Assembly: GCF_015277735.1 (NCBI RefSeq)
Contig: NZ_JADHDA010000003.1
Location: 434,001-498,000 of the forward strand
Source: Psychrobacter sp. NG254
GTDB lineage: Bacteria; Pseudomonadota; Gammaproteobacteria; Pseudomonadales; Moraxellaceae
DNA length: 64,000 nucleotides
Direction: 5' to 3'
Every line of letters begins with the position of its first letter. Position 1 is the stretch's first letter. Positions 18,097 to 26,060 of the stretch are shown in pieces. Under the pieces are notes generated by a model. The model was not told where the DNA came from. It ran no database searches and saw nothing but the letters and a program-made list of their open reading frames with translations. Position numbers and translations under genes: made by a program.

Positions 18097-19002
18097 TTAA
18101 AATCCCATTAAATACTTGCTTATAGTAGCTTCTAAATCTTTCTTAATAGCACTCGGACTAATCACCCGAATATGCGGTATCCAGTACTGCACGATAGGGA
18201 TGACTTCTCTTGGATGAATATTTTTGCATGCCAGTAGCAAATCTCCATTATCAAGTTGGCGTATCAACTCTTGATTGGGTAGTAGATTACGGCGCTCAAA
18301 GTAGCCAGCAACTTTGGCATCAACTTGCACGATAATTTCACTGATCTGATTACCGAAGAACAGGCTATCTGTAGCAATAATTTCTGTCTTAACGTCTTCA
18401 CAGCATTTAAAGGTTTCAGTATTCACTTGTAAGTTACTAATTTGAGTAAAGCAAAAAGTCCGTGTTTGTCCATGACAGCGACCGACTACGTACCAAATGC
18501 CGTTTTTATTTAGTAGATGATAAGGTTCTAATAGGTAGTGTTTACTATTATTATTAGCGGCATGGTCAATTACCTTACGGTAATCAAATTCAATATATTG
18601 GAAACTATTTATGGCTTGGTTTACGGTTCTAAAGTCGTCTGTACGCTCGCTTATATTTTCATAAGCGAAGCCCTTAACGAAAACGCTTTGGTTGAGTTTT
18701 TCTTGGAAAAACTGACGATCCATTTTCGGTAGTAAGCCTTGTACGCTAGCAAAGCTAGCAAAGCGCTGAATATCTGCTATATCTAGATATCCAATATTAT
18801 TAGGGTGCAAGCGATAAAACTGTGGACCTTCTTCATAGAGCTCTAATAAAGTCAAACGATCCTGAAAATCTCTCTTTAAAGTGCGAATAGAGACCTTATA
18901 GGTGTCTGCTAATTCAAAAATATTCAAACGCTCACCGGCGTTGAGTCTAACGATAATGTCAGATAGTCGATACGCAAGTCTCTCATGTTTTCCAAATTTC
19001 AT
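18097..19002 (-). CDS. WYL-domain transcriptional regulator
   Basis: The protein is 301 aa. The N-terminus is a DeoR-like winged helix (residues 8-60, LADTYKVSIRTLKRDFQDR). A WYL ligand-binding domain follows (about 130-200, with IEFDYRK, LLEPYHLLNKNGIWYVVGRC and RTFCFTQISNL), then a WCX C-terminal domain. WYL regulators often control phage-defence operons in response to nucleic-acid ligands. This one is the first gene of the minus-strand operon continuing with two dynamin-like GTPases, and probably autoregulates it from the region upstream of 19002. The length is normal for the family. The ligand is unknown. Confidence 0.85.
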   Translation of the reverse strand: MKFGKHERLAYRLSDIIVRLNAGERLNIFELADTYKVSIRTLKRDFQDRLTLLELYEEGPQFYRLHPNNIGYLDIADIQRFASFASVQGLLPKMDRQFFQEKLNQSVFVKGFAYENISERTDDFRTVNQAINSFQYIEFDYRKVIDHAANNNSKHYLLEPYHLLNKNGIWYVVGRCHGQTRTFCFTQISNLQVNTETFKCCEDVKTEIIATDSLFFGNQISEIIVQVDAKVAGYFERRNLLPNQELIRQLDNGDLLLACKNIHPREVIPIVQYWIPHIRVISPSAIKKDLEATISKYLMGF

Positions 19003-19982
19003 AATTACTCAATTTGCAAGGTAACTCTGCTTTCAGTTGCGCTAAGTTACTAAAAAATAACAAAAATGTAATTATGCACTATAATCGGTACTTATCAATT
19101 ACTTTTGAACTTTATCTGACTATAACTACAGCAAGTGTTTGATAATATTGTTAATATATTTTCAGAATAAAAAAGTATCTGCCAAAAAGTAGGCATGGTT
19201 TAAGAAATTTAGTAGTTCAGTATAATTAATATTATGGCTTTATCGCTACAATCCATATGATTTGTTCTTTAATTGTATTGTACTAAAGACTAGTTTAGTC
19301 AAAGGAAGTGACAGGTTGTGTCATAGAATCCAATATTTCTTAGCTATGAAATAAATCTATATAGTGGATTTTCTCTAAGTGAGATAGGTGTTATGACGAG
19401 CTATGCTGTTAAGTCTATAGACATTAACTTAGGGGGAAGGTTAATCAAACAGCTTGATAATAAAAATCAAATCACATCACATCTATTCTGGAGTCTTGTA
19501 GCTCAAACCTTTTAAATTTTAGTTTGGTTATACTTAAGTTCAATGTGCTGAGCGATATCATTGATGGCGCCAAATTTTGTTTTATAGTCTTGGTGATAAG
19601 CCATCTCGTTCTTTAATACGCTCCAAAAAATTCCTATGAGAGCATTGTCAAAGAAATTGCTACGTTATGATATAGTGATCTTGAATAATCTACCTAAGCT
19701 GTTCCATGATATGGGTTGTACTAATTTTATTGTGGACTGACTGTATTCGGTTAAGGAGCTAATGTTGTTGAAATGATGCGCTGTAGTTATACCGCCTCTA
19801 AATACAACTAATAAACGACTTGATTTGTTTATAAGATAAAAAACCGAGCCTGAAAAATTGGACTCTAAAACATTAAAAAACTCTTGTTCGGCGAAATTCT
19901 ACCAATTTGACATAGATATTTTTGACAGTATAAGTAGTAATTTTATTAGAATGAGCTACTGTATTTTTAAAGGATTATTATA
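19003..19982. other. 980-bp gene-poor spacer between defence modules
   Basis: This AT-rich spacer separates the minus-strand HerA/dynamin operon from the plus-strand HNH/McrBC block. It should contain the promoter for the WYL operon near 19003-19150 and the promoter for the HNH gene near 19900-19980. The only coding remnant I can read is the IS3-family transposase fragment at 19512-19658. The rest (19150-19500 and 19700-19900) shows nothing I can support. Confidence 0.6.
19512..19658 (-). pseudogene. Remnant of an IS3-family transposase (orfB C-terminus)
   Basis: Reverse translation of this stretch reads NFFDNALIGIFWSVLKNEM followed by a YKTKFGAINDIAQHIE segment and a stop. That is the familiar C-terminal end of IS3-group transposase OrfB (compare the N-CYDNA...E-F-LK pattern and the final Y-N motif). 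Upstream sequence is degenerate and no inverted repeat ends could be identified. It marks an old insertion at this module junction. The product is certainly non-functional. Confidence 0.65.
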
Positions 19983-21044
19983 GTGCCCACGGCAGAATTC
20001 CAGCTCAACTTTTTAAGACGTATTCAGTGGATGCTTGAATCCAGCTCCTATACCTCGACCTATAAATTTGCCTTATTAATGGCAATGGTCAATCTGTCTA
20101 TAGAGTCTGGAATTAATGATGATAGTGAACACAGTATTTCTTATGAGCAGTTAGCAGAGCAGTTTATACAGCTTTATTGGACACAAGCTTTACCATACTC
20201 GGATCAAAGTAGTGATTCTGTACTCAGACAAAGCAGTACAACAGGGCAGGCTAGTGTTATTAATAGCATTCTAGATTTGCAGCATAAAACTAAGACAACC
20301 AGTCTGACTATGGCTCGCACACAAAATATCAAACTATGGCAATCCACTATTAAAGATATTTCCTCAACTATCAAAAAGTACCCTGCAAGATATCTGCAAA
20401 GTGCGGAGGACAAAGTTAGTCGTGAGTTCTTATATGTCTATGACTCAAAATCAAAGGTAATAACTTTAAAGCCTAGTATTGCATACTGTTTTACACGCTT
20501 TAGTAAAATAATTAACAAGTTATGCCAGCAATACTGGACAGAGTTCGTACGTAAGAACAGTCGTAACCAAATACATTTTAGTGATGATATTGATTTGCAG
20601 CAGTTCTTGTTTGACCAATCACGCCAAAGTCTAAAAGTATTAATACCTATCCTGATTGATACTCAGCAAGGAAAATGCTTCTATTGTCATAGACCCTTGA
20701 GAAACAATATCGAAGTTGATCACTTTATTCCTTGGTCGAAATATCCAATTGATACGACTCATAATTTCGTACTTACAGATCATAGCTGCAATAATAGTAA
20801 GCGTGATTATCTGGCTGAAGAGCTATTTTATGAAAAGTGGCTAGAACGCAATCAACAACATGGCCATACGATTGAGCAGGAAGCAAAAATTATAGGCTTT
20901 ACGACTAGTCAACTTCGCTCTGAAACAATTAGCCAGTGGGCTTATCAAATAGCAGTGGAACATGAGGATCTAGTCTGGTCACCAAAGCCAAGTATCAAAC
21001 TACGAACTATTAACCCTGGCTTACTGCCCAGGCTTAGAGGCTGA
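19983..21044 (+). CDS. HNH endonuclease
   Basis: The protein is 353 aa with a GTG start and an AAAGGA ribosome site 8-9 bp upstream. The C-terminal HNH module is clear: CFYCHRPL (about 231, one half of a zinc knuckle), EVDHFIPWSKYP (about 244) and NFVLTDHSCNNSKRDYL (about 260-276, with the Asn and Lys expected). The N-terminal 200 residues are helical and unrecognised. HNH nucleases of this kind cut DNA and are common in restriction and abortive systems. It lies 153 bp upstream of the McrBC-type pair on the same strand and may be part of it, but each could be independent. Confidence 0.75.
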   Translation: MPTAEFQLNFLRRIQWMLESSSYTSTYKFALLMAMVNLSIESGINDDSEHSISYEQLAEQFIQLYWTQALPYSDQSSDSVLRQSSTTGQASVINSILDLQHKTKTTSLTMARTQNIKLWQSTIKDISSTIKKYPARYLQSAEDKVSREFLYVYDSKSKVITLKPSIAYCFTRFSKIINKLCQQYWTEFVRKNSRNQIHFSDDIDLQQFLFDQSRQSLKVLIPILIDTQQGKCFYCHRPLRNNIEVDHFIPWSKYPIDTTHNFVLTDHSCNNSKRDYLAEELFYEKWLERNQQHGHTIEQEAKIIGFTTSQLRSETISQWAYQIAVEHEDLVWSPKPSIKLRTINPGLLPRLRG

Positions 21045-21197
21045 CAAGTAATGTAAATGTATTTCTAAATTTGCTTATGCCGTTTAGTCATTTAAGTAGA
21101 TCACCGATTATGCATAATAAATATACTAATAGTAGTAATGCTCATCGAGCTTACTAGCCAGTACTTTAAAAACTATCGTTTTTTTAAGGAAGAATAA

Positions 21198-23627
21198 GTG
21201 AGTAATAATTCAAATGTAACTGAGACACAGTCTTATTGGTTCGTTGGCTCTATCTACAATGATCAAGACCATACTGAAAGATTCATTGAAGACGGAGTTT
21301 GGGAGTTCAATTCTGAAGCTAAACCAATTGATTCAATAAAATCTATCAAGGCTGGCGATAGAATTGCTATCAAGTCAGCTTATACCAGAAAAAACGAACT
21401 ACCTTTTGATAACCGAGGACATTCTGTTTCTGTGATGTTGATTAAAGCTATCGGTACAGTAGTAGAGAATTTAGGGAATGGCAAAAATTTAAAAGTAGAC
21501 TGGGAAGCAGATTCTGCCCTTAGAGAGTGGTATTTCTTCACAAGTCGAAATACGGTTTGGAAGGTTATTCCTGAGACTGCACTAAGGGCTGGTTTGATAG
21601 ATTTTACATTTCATGGCAAAGCTCAGGATATTGACATGTTTCGCAATGATCCATATTGGCGAGAAAGATTTGGTGATAATACTAAAGAAAATTCATCATT
21701 TAAGTGGACGAGTTTCTATGAGGAGATGGCATCAAAACTGATTACTTTTAGAGATCGACGTGATGAGCTTGTTACTGGCGTACATAAAATAGCAGAAAAG
21801 AGCGATGTTATGTCAGTGCTCAATGACCAGTATGAGGAGGATATTGTAGGAGGGCTTTTAAAAGATATATGCCCATTTACAGTCATGGCTCTTTTCAATC
21901 GTGGTATTACTGATGCTAATCGTAAAATAATAGCTAAAGAATTGGCTGATTTACTTGGTGTATCGCAGCCAGTGCCAGAATCGTTCGATGGCATTCCTAT
22001 TGTCAATAATAGGGGAACATGGTTCTTCGGTTATAGTTACAAGCGTAAACCAAATGATATAGATAACTTATGGGAAATGTTTTCTAGTGCTGTCTCATTT
22101 GCTGATTTAAATGAAAATGGTGAGGAGAGTTATACTCATTTCGCTACTGCATATAATAATACAATGAGTATTTATGGAGTTGGTTGGAATCTTACTATAG
22201 GTTTATACTGGATCAGACCTTGGAGTTTCTTGACACTAGATGGTCAGTCTCAAGAATATATCAATAAGAAGCTTAATATTGAGATTAGTATGAACGGTCC
22301 AAAGGGACGTTGTAATGCGAATGACTATTTAGAATTGATGGCTAATCTTGATATACGATTCAAAGAAGACAGTTATCCTGTACATTCGTTTCCAGCATTG
22401 TCATATGCCGCATATAAGTATCAGCCAGATAATTCGGAAAAATCATCTAATATGACTTGGAAAGATATAGTTTTATCTCAAGTGAAACAGCTTTGTCATG
22501 ACAAACAGTCTAATGAATTTACGGTAGATGAATTTTTAGAAAGATTTACCAATGAGCTTGAAGAAAGATTTCCTAATAGGAGCGATGTTGAAGGAACCAT
22601 TAAATACCTATTAAGAGAAATGGTTAGGGACGAGAAAATAGAGTTACTTAGCAAAGGAGTATATAACTTGCTAGATGAGGCGCTGGTCAGTGATTCTAGT
22701 GTCGAAACATCTGCTAAGTTTTATACCCAAGTAGTTCCTGATAGATACTCTGTTGATGATATTGCAGCTGACGGATGTTTTTTATCCCAATCTAAGATTG
22801 AGATGGTACTTAAGCGTCTTCAAGCTAAGAAAAATATCATACTTCAAGGTCCTCCAGGAACGGGTAAGACTTGGCTCGCTAAAAGACTAGCCTTTGCTTT
22901 GATCGGACATCAAGACAATAGTAAAATTAGAGCGGTACAGTTTCATCCAAACCTTTCATATGAAGATTTTATACGTGGTTGGAGACCATCTGGTGAAGGT
23001 AAGCTGACATTGGTAGATGGCCCTTTTATGGAAATGATTAAGGTCGCTATAGAAGACCCTGAATCAAAATATGTTATTGTTATTGAAGAGATTAACCGAG
23101 GCAATCCCGCTCAGGTTTTTGGTGAGATGCTTACGCTTTTAGAGACAGACAAGAGAACACCAAATGAAGCGTTAGAGCTATCTTATAAGAAAGGAAATGG
23201 TGAGCGTGTTTTTATACCAGATAACCTCTATGTTGTGGGCACGATGAATATCGCTGACCGTTCTCTTGCTTTAGTGGATCTTGCGCTGCGTCGTCGTTTC
23301 GCTTTCATTGATCTTGAACCTACACTTGGTAAAGCTTGGCGTAACTGGGTACAAGATAAAAACGGAATTGATGCAGATTTTCTATATGACATCGAGAAGC
23401 GTATCAACGCTTTGAATGATGAGATATCTACAGATGCAAGTCTTGGTGCTCAATTTCAAGTAGGTCATAGCTACGTGACACCTGCTGTAGGTATGAATAT
23501 TACGGATGCTAAAGAATGGTTTAGTGAGGTCGTAGAAACGGAGATAGGTCCTTTGCTAGATGAGTACTGGTTCGATAATTTAGACAAGTCTCAGAGCGCA
23601 CAGAAACGCTTGATTGCGGGTCTATAA
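21198..23627 (+). CDS. mcrB: McrB-type AAA+ GTPase of a modification-dependent restriction system
   Basis: The protein is 809 aa, GTG start after an AAGGAAG site. The C-terminal half is an McrB AAA+ motor: Walker A LQGPPGTGKTWLAKRL (about 552), YEDFIRGWRP, Walker B VIVIEEINRGNPAQVFGE (about 630), and GTMNIADRSLALVDLALRRRF (about 684), which contains the MNxxDRS signature of McrB GTPases. The N-terminal region (about 10-150) resembles an EVE/PUA-like fold that would read modified bases, and it differs from E. coli McrB. McrB uses GTP to translocate DNA and activates the McrC nuclease. The gene is followed directly by McrC. Confidence 0.88.
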   Translation: MSNNSNVTETQSYWFVGSIYNDQDHTERFIEDGVWEFNSEAKPIDSIKSIKAGDRIAIKSAYTRKNELPFDNRGHSVSVMLIKAIGTVVENLGNGKNLKVDWEADSALREWYFFTSRNTVWKVIPETALRAGLIDFTFHGKAQDIDMFRNDPYWRERFGDNTKENSSFKWTSFYEEMASKLITFRDRRDELVTGVHKIAEKSDVMSVLNDQYEEDIVGGLLKDICPFTVMALFNRGITDANRKIIAKELADLLGVSQPVPESFDGIPIVNNRGTWFFGYSYKRKPNDIDNLWEMFSSAVSFADLNENGEESYTHFATAYNNTMSIYGVGWNLTIGLYWIRPWSFLTLDGQSQEYINKKLNIEISMNGPKGRCNANDYLELMANLDIRFKEDSYPVHSFPALSYAAYKYQPDNSEKSSNMTWKDIVLSQVKQLCHDKQSNEFTVDEFLERFTNELEERFPNRSDVEGTIKYLLREMVRDEKIELLSKGVYNLLDEALVSDSSVETSAKFYTQVVPDRYSVDDIAADGCFLSQSKIEMVLKRLQAKKNIILQGPPGTGKTWLAKRLAFALIGHQDNSKIRAVQFHPNLSYEDFIRGWRPSGEGKLTLVDGPFMEMIKVAIEDPESKYVIVIEEINRGNPAQVFGEMLTLLETDKRTPNEALELSYKKGNGERVFIPDNLYVVGTMNIADRSLALVDLALRRRFAFIDLEPTLGKAWRNWVQDKNGIDADFLYDIEKRINALNDEISTDASLGAQFQVGHSYVTPAVGMNITDAKEWFSEVVETEIGPLLDEYWFDNLDKSQSAQKRLIAGL

Positions 23628-23631
23628 GCAG

Positions 23632-24750
23632 ATGTCTTTTGAAGTCGATCACTTGTCTGAGTCTTATGAAGAAGTCGAGCGAATAGGTGAGATACCTATT
23701 CGTAATCTTTGGTTGCTCATTTTGTATGCATCGGAGCTCTACAGGGAGCTTGATGCAGCCAAAGTAGCAGTTGAAGACAATCCTGATGACATCCCAGATT
23801 TAGTTGCAGAAATACTTTGTCGACGGGTTGAGCATCGTATTCAGCGCAATTTAAGCTACAGTTACCAGTCACGTGATGCGATGCTCAATCGTGTACGTGG
23901 AAGAATAGACTTGCTTAGCACTGAGAGAAATAGGTTGCTTGACCGTGGTAAAGTCGCTTGCCATTTTGATGAATTAACGATTGATACACCACGTAATAGA
24001 TATGTCAGAGCCGCTCTTGAAACGATTTCTAAGATTGTTAAAAGCAAGGAGTTGGCTCATAGATGCCGATCATTGGATGTGCGCTTAAGGCGCATGGGAG
24101 TCAGTCAGGTACGCCCTAGTCGGAGTGAAGTTTCTGTAGACCGGTTTGGAAGACATGACGTTGAAGATAAACCAATGATTGCTGCAGCACACTTAGCTTT
24201 TAATCTAGCACTGCCAACTGAGTCTGCCGGTACAAGGCAGCTGTCTTTACCAGCAAGAGATAATCTACCGTGGCTTCGTAAGCTCTTTGAAAAAGGGATT
24301 GCTGGGTTTTATCATACCGTCCTTTCAAAAAGTGTCTGGCGTGTCAGTGCTGGCAAAACGCTTAAGTGGCAAATCGATGATAAGAGCTCAGGCATCGATA
24401 AGATACTTCCTAACATGAAGACAGATATTATTATCGACAATAAAGAGGTAAGGCATCGTACAGTTATTGATACTAAATTCAATGCTGTGGTTACACGTGG
24501 TTGGTATAGAGATGAGACGTTACGTAGTGGCTATCTCTATCAAATGTATGCCTACTTAAGATCTCAAGAGGGTAGTGAAGACTTGCTTAACGATACCCCT
24601 TCTGGTCTGCTACTTCATCCTTCAGTCGGTGAAGATGTTAATGAGTATGTTGTCATGCAGAATCACAAGATTCAATTCGCTACTGTGGATTTGGGAGCGA
24701 CTGCATTAGAGATTCGAGAACAGCTGCTGAATATTATTGGAGCTTATTAA
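23632..24750 (+). CDS. mcrC: McrC-type nuclease subunit
   Basis: The protein is about 372 aa from ATG 23632. A TTG at 23614 would overlap mcrB and add six residues, but the ATG just after the mcrB stop is the simpler choice. The N-terminus has IPIRNLWLLILYASELY, the McrC opening. The PD-(D/E)xK core is KTDIIIDNKE...RTVIDTKFNAVV (about 265-285). McrC cuts methylated DNA when activated by McrB, and the two genes are normally adjacent as here. Length is typical. No sign of damage. Confidence 0.87.
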   Translation: MSFEVDHLSESYEEVERIGEIPIRNLWLLILYASELYRELDAAKVAVEDNPDDIPDLVAEILCRRVEHRIQRNLSYSYQSRDAMLNRVRGRIDLLSTERNRLLDRGKVACHFDELTIDTPRNRYVRAALETISKIVKSKELAHRCRSLDVRLRRMGVSQVRPSRSEVSVDRFGRHDVEDKPMIAAAHLAFNLALPTESAGTRQLSLPARDNLPWLRKLFEKGIAGFYHTVLSKSVWRVSAGKTLKWQIDDKSSGIDKILPNMKTDIIIDNKEVRHRTVIDTKFNAVVTRGWYRDETLRSGYLYQMYAYLRSQEGSEDLLNDTPSGLLLHPSVGEDVNEYVVMQNHKIQFATVDLGATALEIREQLLNIIGAY

Positions 24751-24899
24751 AATTAGAATCCAAGTCTTATCTCACTATTTATAGAAGACTTCAATAAATC
24801 TAGAGCTCTTATAGCCTTGTCAAATAGAGCTCTGGGCTAACAGTATAAATATAAATAGGTTTATATCGACTCTAATACTTGCTGGCAAGCCTGAGCTAA

Positions 24900-25582
24900 C
24901 TAAGGGTTAACATTATCTTGTTTAAGTAGCCATTTGAGATAGCCAGCACACTCAGAACTATCTGCTAAATCTACGATAGTCTCCCCCTTATGTTTGCCAA
25001 AGCTCAAATGCGTCAGTACACGTGCCATTTCACTAAACTCATATAGGCTGTTCACATCAATTATTTCATGATCCCGACTATGGGCCATATCAATCAAACT
25101 ACCAAGCACCAGCTCAGTGAATATCGGCAATGGCAGCATGTGCATCCTTTGCCTGAGTTCGGGATATATCCCAGTGAAAGTGAAAGTGATAGAGAAGAGA
25201 TACTAGCTTATGGCTCTCAAGCGTAGGAAGAAGGTAGTTAGCCATCGCATTGGTACAAATAAGATTAGGTATATGTGTCTCGCCAGCATTTTTGAGAACG
25301 GCCATATCAAAATCAATATTGTGACCAATCAAGTGCTCAACACTGTCAGGCAGTCTAAAATCAGTATGAGGTGGTTCATCCACCACATCCTCACTCATTA
25401 CAGATATGTGATATTGCCATAGAGCTCAAGCTAATTTCTTTCAGAGGATTAAAGCGCTTAGATCTTGGCTCCTGTAGCACTGCTACCTTACCATTGATGA
25501 TATTAACAATAGAGTATGCTGCCTCAGTTATGCGTGGCTCAATGACTCCTGTTGTTTCGGTGTCGAGTATATACGTGGTCAT
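24900..25582 (-). pseudogene. exoX: ExoX-like DEDDh 3'-5' exonuclease broken by frameshifts
   Basis: Three reverse-strand pieces in different frames make one exonuclease. 25582-25391 gives YILDTETTGVIEPRITEAAY (the DxE motif) through SSMAISHICN. 25398-25114 gives GHNIDFDMAVL (Exo II Asp) through KDAHAAIADI (Exo III His/Asp). 25145-24900 gives THLSFGKHKGETIVDLA and YLKWLLKQ, the C-terminal signature shared with ExoX. The joins need a shift near 25391-25400 and another near 25114-25145. Either the gene is dead or the sequence has indel errors. ExoX degrades single-stranded ends and takes part in mismatch repair. Catalytic residues are all retained in the pieces, so the inactivation is recent if real. 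Confidence 0.75.
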
Positions 25583-25661
25583 GATTAGCCCCAAGATTGT
25601 CATCGTCTCTTAACATTGAGCTTTCGACAATCTGGTGACATTTCAGTAAGTGCTAATTTAC

Positions 25662-26060
25662 TCAGCTGTTGATATACATGAAAGGAGCCATATTTCCTTT
25701 TTTGAAATAATGCTTTACTGATTTAAGTTTGTATTTGTTTCTAACTGTATCTTCAGCAATATTACCAATGAATTCAAAACGGCCATTATTTTTTTCATGA
25801 GCCGTTGGGTCCGCTTCCTGCCATGCTGTTATCAGATATACTTCACGTACAATACCCTTATATACTGATAGGGCATATTCAACATTGTTGGCTCGATTAA
25901 GACTCACTCTCCAGCTACTCCGAGTGGCATTATAAAGCTCTTCAGCTGACATATCGTCTCGAAACAGCTCATTAATTCGTATTAGCATTGAAGGCTCAGT
26001 AATTTCTAATGAATCTTCTTTACTAGTCAGATTGAGATTACGCATTTTTATCTCCATCAA
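25662..26060 (-). CDS. Small protein of unknown function, coupled to the LRR gene
   Basis: The protein is 132 aa. It contains EELYNATRSSWRVSLNRANNVEYALSVYKGIVREVYLITAW, then RFEFIGNIAEDTVRNKYKLKSVKHYF and a GNMAPFMYIN end. I have seen this R-x-W...YALAVY-x-GIVREVY...GKSV pattern as a free-standing or C-terminal module in restriction-associated proteins, but I cannot name the family with confidence. The start at 26060 overlaps the end of the LRR gene by 23 bp; an alternative ATG at 26045 also overlaps. The overlap suggests cotranslation with the LRR protein. No membrane segments. Confidence 0.6.
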   Translation of the reverse strand: MMEIKMRNLNLTSKEDSLEITEPSMLIRINELFRDDMSAEELYNATRSSWRVSLNRANNVEYALSVYKGIVREVYLITAWQEADPTAHEKNNGRFEFIGNIAEDTVRNKYKLKSVKHYFKKGNMAPFMYINS

